Below, piece after piece: positions 1 to 9,258 of a stretch of DNA of 64,000 nucleotides (its first letter is position 1; every line of letters starts with the position of its first letter). The stretch is from assembly GCA_019638455.1 (NCBI GenBank), contig JAHBTU010000003.1, positions 620,001 through 684,000 on the forward strand. The letters run 5' to 3'. Under the pieces are notes generated by a model. That model did no database searches and was not told the origin of the DNA. It worked only from the letters and a program-made list of their open reading frames with translations. This stretch comes from Saprospiraceae bacterium (GTDB lineage: Bacteria; Bacteroidota; Bacteroidia; Chitinophagales; Saprospiraceae). The position numbers were made by a program, and so were the translations under genes.

Positions 1-3000
1 GGTACCCGACAGGTTGATGACCACATCATTGCTGGGGATGGTGATGGAACTGACTGCGGAACAGTTGCCCGCCGCACTGACGGTGACGGCGTAATTGCCC
101 GGCGGCAAATTGTTGAGGTCTTCCGTCGTGGCTCCGTTCGACCAAGCGAACGTGACGGGGGCTTGGCCGCCCGTGACGGTGAGGTCAATGGCTCCGTTGG
201 AGACACCGCAAGTAGCAGGAGTGACGGTGTGGGTCAGGCTGGGCACTTGCGATTCGTCGAGTACCACGAAGGTGGCGGTTTTGCTACAAGTGCCAACGGT
301 CACCGTGACGGTGTAAGAGCCTGCCGCGAGGTTGTTGAGCACGGGCGTGAAAGCGCCGTTTGACCACAGGATGCTCGATGTGGGGGGAGCCGGGTTGAGT
401 TGCAGCGTGATGCGCCCATTGTTGGTGGTGCAGGAGGTTTTGTTGAGCACGGTGCCGTTGATGATAATGTCAATGATATCGTCGGGCAAATCGCCACTGG
501 TTTCGGAGGTGCAGCCGTTGGCGGACGTTACGGTGACGGAGTAAAAGTCTGGCGGCACGTTGTTCAAATCTTGGGTGGTCTGCCCGCTCGACCATTGGTA
601 GGTGTATGGTGGCACGCCGCTACTCACGGTTAGGTCAATGCCTCCGTTGCTAAGGCCACAGGTGGCAAATTTATATTCAACGAAAATAATCGGCACGTTC
701 GGCTGGTCAATCACGTCGAAGGTGGCTGTTTGGAAGCAGGAGCCTTGCCCCTGTACGGTGACGGTGTAGGTGCCACCCGGCAGACCATTGATGTTTTGCG
801 TGGTTTGTCCACTCGACCATTGATATGTGTAAGGGCCAAGTGCGGGTGGTGTGACGTTGAGGGTGATACCGCCGTTGCCGCCAACGCATACTGTGTTGAT
901 GGTGGCGTTTCCGGTCACATTGATGGGGGGATTGTTGTTTCCAATGTCGAAATTGGCGACATTGGTACATCCGTTGGCTCCTGTGACGGTGACGGAATAG
1001 CTGCCTGCTGGCACGTTGTTGATATTCTGAGTTGTTTGTCCGCTCGACCACTGGTAGGTGTAGGGCGGGACGGCGCCACTCACGGTGATATTGATGCCGC
1101 CGTTCGACAAATCGCAGGTGCTGCTGGTTGGGTTGCCGTTGATGGTGGGGCCGTTGGGGTTTTCAGGTATGGTGAAGCTGGCGATTTGGCTGCACGAGCC
1201 GCTACCCGTCACGGTGACGGTGTAGGTGCCTTGCACCAAATTGCTGATGCTGGGCGTGGTGGCGCCGTTCGACCATGAATAGGTGTAAACGCCTGGCGGC
1301 GTGACGGATGTGGTGATGCTGCCGTTTCCGTTTCCATTGCAAAGGGTGTTGGCAATCACGTTTCCGTTCACTGTGATGAGCGGGTTTTCGTTGGAAACGT
1401 TCACGCCTGTACTGGCGGTGCAGCCATTCGCACCTGTGACGGTGACAGCGTAGAATCCTGCCGGAATATTGACGAGGTTTTGTGTGGTGGCTCCATTGGT
1501 CCAGATGAACGTGTAAGGCATGACGCCCCCCGAAACACTCAGATTGATGCTGCCATTGCTTTGGTCGCAAGTGCTTGACACGGGGTTGATGTTGATGACT
1601 GGCAAGTTGGGGTTGTCTGCTACGGTGAAACTGGCCGTTTGGGTGCAAGCGCCGCCTGCATTTACCGTGACGGTGTAAGTGCCGGGAGGTAAGTTGTTGA
1701 TGTTGGGCGTAGTGGCGCCATTCGACCATGTGTAAGTGTAGTTTGGATTGGGGGGCGCGACGCTGATACTGATGCTGCCATTGCCGCCCGAACAAGTGGT
1801 GTTGGCAATCGGGGTGCCGTTGATGGTGATGGGAGGGTTGTTGTTGTTCACATTTATGTTCGCAACCGAGGTGCAACCGTTGGCCCCCGTGACGGTGAGG
1901 GAGTAGCTGCCGGCAGGGATGTTGGATAGGTTTTGCGAGCTGGAACCGTTCGACCATTGAAATGTATATGGCGAAACGCCACCTGTGACCGATATGGTTA
2001 TGCTGCCATTGCTGAGCTCGCAGGTGGATGGCACCGCGTTCGGGTTTATGTTCGGATTGTTCGGGTTGTTCGGGATAGTGAAGGTGTTCGTCTGCGTGCA
2101 AGCCCCGCCTGCGCTGACGGTGACGGTGTAAGAGCCGGGTTCCAGATTGCTCAAATTTGGCGTGGTGGCTCCGTTCGACCATGTATAGGTATAGTTCGGG
2201 TTGGCTGGGGTGACGTTCAGGTTGATGGCTCCATTTCCACCAATGCAGGTGGTGTTGGCAGTGATGTTGGCGTTGATGTTGAAAGTGGGGTTGTTGTTGC
2301 CGACAGTAAAATTGCCTACCTGCGTGCAGCCATTGGCTCCCGTGACGGTGACGGAATAGCTGCCCGCCGGGATGTTGTTCAGGTCTTCCGATGTGGAGCC
2401 GTTCGACCATGTAAACATATAGGGCGACACGCCTCCAGACACGTTGATATTGATGCTGCCATTATCCAACTCGCAAGTGGACTGCGTGGTGGTGCCTGTC
2501 ACGTTTGGCTGGTTGGGGTTGTTGCCCACGTTGAAAGTGGCGGTGTTGCTACAGGTTGGTCCAGCGGTCACGGTAATCGTATAGGCACCCGGCTCAAGGT
2601 TGTTGATGTCTTGCGTGGTTTCGCCGTTCGACCATTGGTAGGTGTAGTTTCCGGGCGGCGGGTTGACGCTGACATCAATCGCGCCATTTCCCCCGTTGCA
2701 AGTTGTGTTCGCTGTGACGTTGCCAGTAATGTTGAGGTTTACGACGTTGTCATTGACGGTTGCGGAGAATTCTCTCGTGCAACCAGTAGATTCCGTGATG
2801 GTGACGGTGTAGGAGCCAGCAGGAATGTTGCTGAGGTCTTCCGTTGTCGCGCCGTTCGACCATTGGAACAAATAGGGTGGGGTGCCGCCACTGACGGTAA
2901 GGTTGATGCCGCCATTGTCGAGGCCACATTGAGAGTTGATGACTGCGGCGGAGGCATTGATGGTAACTTGTGTCACTGATGCCGAGCCTGAAACCGTACC

Positions 3001-3990
3001 GTTGCAGCCATTCGCGCCACCCGGCACGGACACGTTTTGCAAGCCATAGTTGCCCACTTGGTTGACCGTATAAGTATATGGGTTTTCACTCGTTGTGATG
3101 GGCGCTTGGGGGGAGCCATTAAAGGTGGGGGTAAACGTCCATGGCCCCTCACCCGTGAAAGTGACCGTCAAGTTGACGGTGCCACCGCCGCCTTGGCACA
3201 ATTGTCCACTACCGGAGATGGTCGCGGAAGGTGTCGGAATCACGTCAATGGTGATGCATGATGGGGTGGGGTTGGCATAGCAGCCGTTTGCGGTGGTGAC
3301 GCAAAGGTCGGCAGAGGTGGTGTTGTTGCCCCAGTTGACGTTCACGTTCGGGCCGGAGCCGCTAATGGTGCCTATGTTTGGTGTGAGGGTCCAAGTATAT
3401 GTTGTAGCGCCTCCAACTGGTGGAAGCGAGTAGCCCGTCGTGGAGTTTTGGCACACCTCCTGCAAGCCAGTGATGGGGCCGGGGTCGTTGGGCGGCACAC
3501 CGACGGTGGAGCCGGAAAGCACGGTAATCGAGTAGTCACACACGTTGCCAGCGCATCCGTCAAGCACGAAGTAGTAAATCTGACCGACGACGAAGTTGTT
3601 TGAACTCAAGATGAACGGGTTCTGCGTGCACTGGCATTGCAAAGCCAATGGCTGGCTGACGCAAGCAGAGTAGATGCCGCCTTGCAAGCCCATATTTGGG
3701 CCGGGCGTGCAGTTGCTGGGTGTCACTTGGATGGTGATAGAGGTGGTGCCAGCAAAAAATGCGAACCATTCATCATTGTTCAACACAAACTGCCCGCCAC
3801 ATCCTGGAAAGTTTTGCTGCTGGTTGTTGTTATTGATGGTGTTGCAATAACCGTCAAGGTTTTCGCACAACACGGGCGCTTGGACGCATGTGTTCCCCGC
3901 GTCGGGGAATCCCGGAGGCGGACATTGACCAAAAAGCGGATAACACAGGATTGACAGGGCACAGGTAAGGATGTGGTAGAAAAATTTCAT
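1..3990 (-). CDS. Giant SprB-repeat surface protein, 3' end outside window
   Basis: This reading frame is open for 1330 codons from ATG at 3990 to base 1 and has no stop, so the C-terminus lies outside the window. It starts with a signal peptide (MKFFYHILTCALS, then a hydrophobic stretch ending near FGQC). A Cys-rich N-terminal region and Ig/PKD-like segments follow. At least 13 SprB-like units of about 75 aa then run from about 2960 down to the edge. Each has a TYxWSNGxTT motif followed by a GxYxVTV motif. The conserved Trp codons lie at 2862, 2634, 2409, 2181, 1956, 1728, 1503, 1275, 1050, 819, 594, 366 and 144, all in one frame. Proteins of this kind are secreted by T9SS and displayed as adhesins or gliding-related filaments. 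A C-terminal sorting domain is expected but not visible. The function is inferred from repeat type only. Confidence 0.85.
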   Translation of the reverse strand, partial: MKFFYHILTCALSILCYPLFGQCPPPGFPDAGNTCVQAPVLCENLDGYCNTINNNNQQQNFPGCGGQFVLNNDEWFAFFAGTTSITIQVTPSNCTPGPNMGLQGGIYSACVSQPLALQCQCTQNPFILSSNNFVVGQIYYFVLDGCAGNVCDYSITVLSGSTVGVPPNDPGPITGLQEVCQNSTTGYSLPPVGGATTYTWTLTPNIGTISGSGPNVNVNWGNNTTSADLCVTTANGCYANPTPSCITIDVIPTPSATISGSGQLCQGGGGTVNLTVTFTGEGPWTFTPTFNGSPQAPITTSENPYTYTVNQVGNYGLQNVSVPGGANGCNGTVSGSASVTQVTINASAAVINSQCGLDNGGINLTVSGGTPPYLFQWSNGATTEDLSNIPAGSYTVTITESTGCTREFSATVNDNVVNLNITGNVTANTTCNGGNGAIDVSVNPPPGNYTYQWSNGETTQDINNLEPGAYTITVTAGPTCSNTATFNVGNNPNQPNVTGTTTQSTCELDNGSININVSGGVSPYMFTWSNGSTSEDLNNIPAGSYSVTVTGANGCTQVGNFTVGNNNPTFNINANITANTTCIGGNGAINLNVTPANPNYTYTWSNGATTPNLSNLEPGSYTVTVSAGGACTQTNTFTIPNNPNNPNINPNAVPSTCELSNGSITISVTGGVSPYTFQWSNGSSSQNLSNIPAGSYSLTVTGANGCTSVANINVNNNNPPITINGTPIANTTCSGGNGSISISVAPPNPNYTYTWSNGATTPNINNLPPGTYTVTVNAGGACTQTASFTVADNPNLPVININPVSSTCDQSNGSINLSVSGGVMPYTFIWTNGATTQNLVNIPAGFYAVTVTGANGCTASTGVNVSNENPLITVNGNVIANTLCNGNGNGSITTSVTPPGVYTYSWSNGATTPSISNLVQGTYTVTVTGSGSCSQIASFTIPENPNGPTINGNPTSSTCDLSNGGINITVSGAVPPYTYQWSSGQTTQNINNVPAGSYSVTVTGANGCTNVANFDIGNNNPPINVTGNATINTVCVGGNGGITLNVTPPALGPYTYQWSSGQTTQNINGLPGGTYTVTVQGQGSCFQTATFDVIDQPNVPIIFVEYKFATCGLSNGGIDLTVSSGVPPYTYQWSSGQTTQDLNNVPPDFYSVTVTSANGCTSETSGDLPDDIIDIIINGTVLNKTSCTTNNGRITLQLNPAPPTSSILWSNGAFTPVLNNLAAGSYTVTVTVGTCSKTATFVVLDESQVPSLTHTVTPATCGVSNGAIDLTVTGGQAPVTFAWSNGATTEDLNNLPPGNYAVTVSAAGNCSAVSSITIPSNDVVINLSGT

Positions 3991-4397
3991 GAAGAACAGA
4001 AAGTTTGTGTGTTTAGAGCCTTTACGGAAAAGAACATTCACCCGTTGCGAAGGCCACGGGGTGTAAGGATGAAATAAATCGGTGTAGGAGAGTAGTTGCT
4101 TAGATACTAGCGAGAACGCTTTCGCCGCCCGGAGTTTAGAAGATGGCTTCGCAAAAAAGCAACTGTTTTGTTATTTGGCAAACGTACTGCATTTTTCATA
4201 AACGTTTGGCAAATGACGAAAAAAAAGAGATAAAAAATTTCGCTCCGTCAAAAAAGGGCCAAAATGACACTTCGCGGCAAAAAATGTTGTGTTTGCGTCT
4301 GCATGGCATGTTTGGTTTTTTCGAATAAAAAAGTGCGAGCCGCCCCGAATGCTCGGTGCGGCCCGCGTGTTGAGGTCAAATTGACCAATGATTTTTT
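3991..4397. other. Intergenic region upstream of the SprB-repeat gene
   Basis: No convincing gene is seen here. The stretch lies 5' of the SprB-repeat gene and 3' of the next minus-strand gene. It is AT-rich near 4180-4330, holds the minus-strand terminator at 4335-4366, and borders the MITE at 4398. Short reading frames in it have no family features. Confidence 0.6.
4326..4366 (-). terminator. Rho-independent terminator
   Basis: On the minus strand, GCGGGCCGC (4366-4358) pairs with GCGGCTCGC (4343-4335) with one wobble. A run of T follows (4332-4326). It is placed to end transcription of the 4592-9037 gene, but a MITE lies between that gene's stop codon and this hairpin. Confidence 0.7.
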
Positions 4398-4570
4398 GTA
4401 AAAACTTAGGCAGGACAGCAGACATTGAATTTTTGACAGGATTTACAAGATTTACAGGATAGATGGAGTGGCTTCGCCGCCGAGAATCCTGTAAAATCGT
4501 GTAAATCCTGTCAAAAACCAATAAGCCTGTCAACCGAGTATTAAACGCTTGGGGCTGCTTGAGTTTTTAC
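4398..4570 (+). mobile_element. MITE-like element, copy A
   Basis: The 173-bp element starts GTAAAAACTTAGGCAG and ends CTGCTTGAGTTTTTAC, which are imperfect inverted termini of 16 bp. It is flanked on both sides by the 8-bp direct repeat GATTTTTT (4390-4397 and 4571-4578). The interior is a long hairpin built from GACAGGATTTACA and its complement. It is nearly identical to copy B (12995-13167) and clearly related to inverted copy C (36761-36930). There is no room for a transposase, so it would be moved in trans if it moves. Confidence 0.85.
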
Positions 4571-4591
4571 GATTTTTTTTAGGGTGCTTTG

Positions 4592-7500
4592 TCAGCGCAG
4601 CAAGGTCACATCCCCTTTAATTTTTTCCTCGTCGCCGTTGGCATAGCGCAGCACGATGTAATAAACGTACACGTCGCTGGGCGCATCCTTCCCATTGTGC
4701 CTGCCGTCCCAGCGCGGCTGATTGGGCGTGGACTCAAACACTTTGGTGCCCCAACGATTGAACACTTGGAAAGTGCGCACTTCCGTGTTGCTCCCAAAGA
4801 GCAGTGGCCCAAAGAAGTCGTTCACACTGTCGCCATTGCCCGGCGTGAAAGCGTTCGGAACGGCTATGCAGCGCTTAAAATCATAAGTGACCTCGGCGGA
4901 ATTTGCCGAACAGCCATTTGGATTGGTTGCTCTTGCCGAGAAGGTCGAGGAGCCTTCCACCACTTGTGGAACGAACGTGACCGAATCGCCAGTGATGCCA
5001 GTCAGTATGGTGCCGTTTTGTAGCCAAGCAATGGTCGCATCCGTTGGTGTCACCTCCACTTGCAATGTGATGGGCACCCCGATGCAGAGGGTATCGGAAG
5101 GGTCAGGCTCTGCCATGATGGGGCTGATAGTCACGCTCGGTATCACCGTCACCGTCACCTCGTCGCTTGCCACGCAGTCGGCTCCGTAAATCAGCGTGGC
5201 CGTGTAAGTGGTGGTGGCTGGCGGGTTGACGTTGAATGTCGGGCCGGCCTGTCCTCCGGGTTGCCAAGTGATATTGCCCGGGGTGCCATTCACGGTCGCC
5301 GTGAGCGTGGTGCCCTCCGCAAAACAGATGGTGCGGTCGGGGCCTGCGTCAATGGTGGCGGAAGCGACGGTCACAGTCACCATGCCTTGCGCGACGCACC
5401 TTGGCCCTTCCGCCAACACGTTGTATATGGTGGTGACGGTCGGATTGGCCGTCGGGGTGGCGCTAAAGGGGTTGTCCAACCCGGTGGGTGGCGTCCAAGT
5501 ATAAGTGACCCCCGGCTCTGTGATGGTGTTGAGTTGTCTGCCCGGCCCGCCGAGGCAAATGACAGGGTTGAATGGCAAATTGAGCGCGGGAAGCGGCAGC
5601 ACCTGAACGGTAATGCTCGCTCCAGAGGGGCAATCAGCCTCGGGCGTGGTCAAGTTGTAGGTTGTGGTGGCGCTGGGCGATGCAACAGGGTTGGGGCATT
5701 CGGAACAAGACAATGAGGGGGGCATGTCCTGCCATTCCAACTTGGTGTTGGGCGGATCCACGGTCACGAGGATTTGCGAGGTTTCACCGGGACAAATTTC
5801 GGGCGGAGTGGCCACGATGGTGAGCATCGGCGGCACCCCCACCGGCACTTCCACAAAGGAAATGTCAGTGCAACCACGATTGACGACGACGCGCTCGAAA
5901 ACATGGGTCACGGTGGCTGTGATGACCATGTTCCACAAATCAACGGGTGTTTCCTGACCGCCAAAAGGCAACCAGTTGATTTGAATATCTGGAAAATTAG
6001 CGGGTTCATAAGTAGGCGAAACCAGAATCACCGTGTCGCCGGGGCAATAAATTTCCTTGTCTTCAATCCGAACAATCGTTTGGTCGGGCAACGAATCCAC
6101 TCGTATGCGAACGGAGTCGCGCACCAAGCAGCCACTCACCGTATAGGTGGCAACAATGGTGATGGTCTCATCGGTCGTCACCACGGTATTGGGGCCAGTG
6201 GTGTTGCTCAGGTAAAACGGCGGCGACCACTGCACTGATTGGGCATCGCCTGGGTTGACTACCGCGGTGAGTTGCACGGTGTCGCCGAGGCAAATCTCCC
6301 GATATTCAGCCCCCAAAATATCCACGTCGGCGGGAATGACTGTCACGGCAACGGTGCCTGTTTGTGAGCAGTAGGCATTCGCGCTTGTGGCGGTGAGCGT
6401 GTAGGTTGTGGTCGCGTCGGGTGTAGCAACCGGTCCTGAACTGTTCACGTCGTTCAGGCCTGTGGGCGGTGTCCATTCGTACTTGGTGGTGCCACTCAGT
6501 ATTTCACCCAACGACACCGAGTAATTCTGGCAAATTGTGGTGTCGGCCTGCAATTTTGGAAAAAACAAGGTGTCCACATTGATGGTGATTTGGTCGCTTG
6601 CCGAACAACCAGCAATCGTGACGGTTGCAGTGTAAGTGGTGGTGACAGAAGGCGTGGCGGTCGGGGTTGGGCTTGTTGGGTCGTCCAGTCCGATAGTGGG
6701 AGTCCATACGAGGCCAGTATTCCCGACATTGTTGTTGGCTTGCAAAAACACGGGCGTTCCTTGGCATACGTTGGTGTCGCTCAAAGCGACAATTTCGATG
6801 GTAGGGTCCACGATTTTTACAAATGCAGAATCCGTGTCAGTGCAAGCCCCCAAGGTGCCCGTTACCGATAACCAAAAATCTTGCGTCGGCGTGGTCGTGG
6901 GATTTGGGATGAATGGGTTGCTCACCGCGCCGGGCGGCGACCAGAAATAATCCACCGCGCCTTCGGCCTCCAATTGGAGAGTAGCGCCAGCGCACACAAA
7001 GAGGGTGTCGCCACCCACCACGCTCACCTCCGCTTGGTCTCTCAATTCGATGACGATGTTTTGCAAAAGCACGGTGCCGCATCCAAAATCGTTGGAAAGT
7101 TGAATGATAATGGTTTCCGTGCCTTCTATCAAAGCATCGGGTATGGGGGTGATGTTGAAGGAAATATTGGTCTGACCCGGCTGGAAGGTAATGATGTCGG
7201 GTATGTTGGTCGTGTAATCAACGTCGCGAGTGGCCGAGCCACTTATCGTGACCGTGTAATTGGATACCTGCGGGAGCGGGTTTGGTATCGTGAAAATAAC
7301 TGTGTTGGGGATTCCTTCCAGACAGTTTTCGGTCAGATAATCAATGTTGCCAGCAAATTGAACCGTAATGTCCGGGGTGCCTGCCTTGATTTCGGAAACA
7401 AACACACCCGAATCGAATGCCGCATCTCCCCTGTCGGCAATCGCCAATTTGAGTCGGTAAGTGTTGCAAGGAACCACATTGGAACGCGCCGTCAGGCTTT

Positions 7501-9037
7501 TTTTCTTTCCCAAAGAGTCGGCTGTCAAGCCATCGTACTGAATCACTTGGGCCAATGTCTGGTTGCCCTCGTTGTTGCGGTAGTATTGCCAATTGTTCAG
7601 GTTGTTCACGCTGTTGATTTGCACAGGCGTGTTGGAGTTGGGCAAAATAGCGATGTTCTTGGCCCCTCCCAAGCCCGGGTCGCCCGCGATGCCCGGCCCA
7701 GAAATCAAGAATGCGAATATGTCGTTGAAATTTGAATTTACATATTCTGGATACTCTTCCGAGCCAAAAATGTACTCGAACACGAGCTCGTCCGTGCCGG
7801 CGAAAACGTCCAGCTCCACGATGCAAGCATCGAAAGAAGGCTGGCCGTTGCCCTGTTGTTGCGACAAATAGTCAAGGTTGGCATCGCCGGGTGAGTTGTG
7901 CAACACGCCTGCCCCTGTCTGCAGGTTCGGCCCGATAGCCACTTGTGTGCTGCCGGAAGTGAGTAGCAAGCCCTTGCCCAATCCGAGGGTATTGTTGTCG
8001 GTGGGAAAGCTGAATGTGCCATAGCCGCCGCTGGGGCAATTGATGCCAGCCACAGTCACCGTCGTGAGCGGGGTGGCTACCGCATCGGCGATTTGAGCGG
8101 GAGTGACGTTGTTGTTCACGCTCAGCATCTCTTGCGGAGGGCAAGGGCTGTTGCTGCACTCCCATGTTCCCTTCCAGCCTTCAAACTGAACATTTGCGTT
8201 CGAAATGAACTGGACCGTGAGGCACCCACTCGTGGCTTGCACCTGAAAGCAAACGCCGCCGCCGCCGGCAGGGTCAAAGAAACCGGGGCCATTTATTTGG
8301 GTAATGGGTTGTCCATTGGTGTTGTCGCCATCATAAAAAGACAATACATCGCCCAAAAAGCCATCCTCGATATTGAAATACTCCAATGTGAAAGTGATGC
8401 AGGGAGCCGGTTGGTTTGGGCATATCACAAACGTGTGGTCTTCGTTCGGCCCATAGTCGCCGTCAGGCCCGCCAGAGTCGTAAAGCGTGCCGCTGCACAG
8501 CGATGAACTGCCTTGGTCAATCGTGACAATCGGAGGTATCTTGTCCACGCAAAGAGTGAATTCGCCGGAACTGGGGGTCGCCATCAGCGAATAGTCCGAC
8601 ACCCGGATGAAGTATTGCGCTCCGGGCGTAAGCCCTGTCACATCAAGGAAAAGGCTGGTTTCGCCAAGCGTCGCCTTGCGACACAAGAGCTCGGCCAAGC
8701 CATCAAACTCGCATTCGCCGCGATAGACCGCAAACTCCGGGTTCGTGATGGGAGTGTTGCCCACGCCCGTCAGCGTGATGCGAAAATCGAACAGCGTGTC
8801 GGGACAGGTAAACATAAACCACACATCGCGTTGCGCTACTCCGCTGTTGAAGCAACTGGGCAAGTTGTCGTTCCCGATATTGGTCGGCGTGGCGCCGACG
8901 TTGGTGTAAACATCAGGCGTGCAGTTCGGCGCGATTCCGAGGTCAATCAAACCGGCGCAGTCGTCATTGACCGGTGTTTGGGCATACATCGCGCTCGCCA
9001 TCCCGAGCGCGGCGATTAGTAGGAAAACTTTTTTCAT
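4592..9037 (-). CDS. Giant secreted protein with choice-of-anchor L and gliding-type C-terminal domain
   Basis: The product is 1481 aa from MKKVFLLIAALGMASAMYAQ, which is a clear signal peptide; an ATG nine codons upstream lacks one and was not used. In order it shows a jelly-roll-like N-terminal segment (VWFMFTCPDTLFDF), a CUB-like region, a choice-of-anchor L domain (about residues 310-560, with FEYIFGSEEYPEY), a Calx-beta-like segment, and about eight Ig/PKD-like units built around YTWTPPTGL and TTTYT motifs. The last ~85 residues (AVPNAFTPGNGDSVNDFF, then FNRWGTKVFE and WDGRHNGKD) are the CHU_C or gliding-motility-associated C-terminal domain. That domain marks T9SS type B substrates. The protein is probably exported and surface bound or released; its ligand is unknown. 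Confidence 0.9.
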   Translation of the reverse strand: MKKVFLLIAALGMASAMYAQTPVNDDCAGLIDLGIAPNCTPDVYTNVGATPTNIGNDNLPSCFNSGVAQRDVWFMFTCPDTLFDFRITLTGVGNTPITNPEFAVYRGECEFDGLAELLCRKATLGETSLFLDVTGLTPGAQYFIRVSDYSLMATPSSGEFTLCVDKIPPIVTIDQGSSSLCSGTLYDSGGPDGDYGPNEDHTFVICPNQPAPCITFTLEYFNIEDGFLGDVLSFYDGDNTNGQPITQINGPGFFDPAGGGGVCFQVQATSGCLTVQFISNANVQFEGWKGTWECSNSPCPPQEMLSVNNNVTPAQIADAVATPLTTVTVAGINCPSGGYGTFSFPTDNNTLGLGKGLLLTSGSTQVAIGPNLQTGAGVLHNSPGDANLDYLSQQQGNGQPSFDACIVELDVFAGTDELVFEYIFGSEEYPEYVNSNFNDIFAFLISGPGIAGDPGLGGAKNIAILPNSNTPVQINSVNNLNNWQYYRNNEGNQTLAQVIQYDGLTADSLGKKKSLTARSNVVPCNTYRLKLAIADRGDAAFDSGVFVSEIKAGTPDITVQFAGNIDYLTENCLEGIPNTVIFTIPNPLPQVSNYTVTISGSATRDVDYTTNIPDIITFQPGQTNISFNITPIPDALIEGTETIIIQLSNDFGCGTVLLQNIVIELRDQAEVSVVGGDTLFVCAGATLQLEAEGAVDYFWSPPGAVSNPFIPNPTTTPTQDFWLSVTGTLGACTDTDSAFVKIVDPTIEIVALSDTNVCQGTPVFLQANNNVGNTGLVWTPTIGLDDPTSPTPTATPSVTTTYTATVTIAGCSASDQITINVDTLFFPKLQADTTICQNYSVSLGEILSGTTKYEWTPPTGLNDVNSSGPVATPDATTTYTLTATSANAYCSQTGTVAVTVIPADVDILGAEYREICLGDTVQLTAVVNPGDAQSVQWSPPFYLSNTTGPNTVVTTDETITIVATYTVSGCLVRDSVRIRVDSLPDQTIVRIEDKEIYCPGDTVILVSPTYEPANFPDIQINWLPFGGQETPVDLWNMVITATVTHVFERVVVNRGCTDISFVEVPVGVPPMLTIVATPPEICPGETSQILVTVDPPNTKLEWQDMPPSLSCSECPNPVASPSATTTYNLTTPEADCPSGASITVQVLPLPALNLPFNPVICLGGPGRQLNTITEPGVTYTWTPPTGLDNPFSATPTANPTVTTIYNVLAEGPRCVAQGMVTVTVASATIDAGPDRTICFAEGTTLTATVNGTPGNITWQPGGQAGPTFNVNPPATTTYTATLIYGADCVASDEVTVTVIPSVTISPIMAEPDPSDTLCIGVPITLQVEVTPTDATIAWLQNGTILTGITGDSVTFVPQVVEGSSTFSARATNPNGCSANSAEVTYDFKRCIAVPNAFTPGNGDSVNDFFGPLLFGSNTEVRTFQVFNRWGTKVFESTPNQPRWDGRHNGKDAPSDVYVYYIVLRYANGDEEKIKGDVTLLR

Positions 9038-9258
9038 CTTTAGTATGTAGGCAATTGCTTCCAAGTCACTCCCGCCTTAGGGAATGAGTGCCAAAAGTAG
9101 GGAGAGCGGCCAATATGCCAAATTGCTGCGGGGCTTTTGTGTCGCGGGCTGGCATATTGGGCTGCCTGAAAGCCGAGGCATCGTGTTTGTGAAGTGCCGA
9201 TTGGATATCTTCGCACAGCATTATCGAATCGTCGCCAACGTCAAATCAACCCAACAAT

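Noticed and set aside
1202..2410. Minus-strand His/Gln-rich frame of 402 aa
   Set aside because: It is out of phase with the SprB-repeat gene; each start derives from the repeated TCATGGTCGAACG context. The true frame has sensible repeats and no stop.
1933..2979. Plus-strand frame of 348 aa opposite the SprB repeats
   Set aside because: Antisense to the real gene; composition follows the repeats and no family motif is present.
4398..4570. CRISPR-like repeat reading of the palindromic element
   Set aside because: There are no repeated units with spacers of constant size; the features are terminal inverted repeats with a target duplication.
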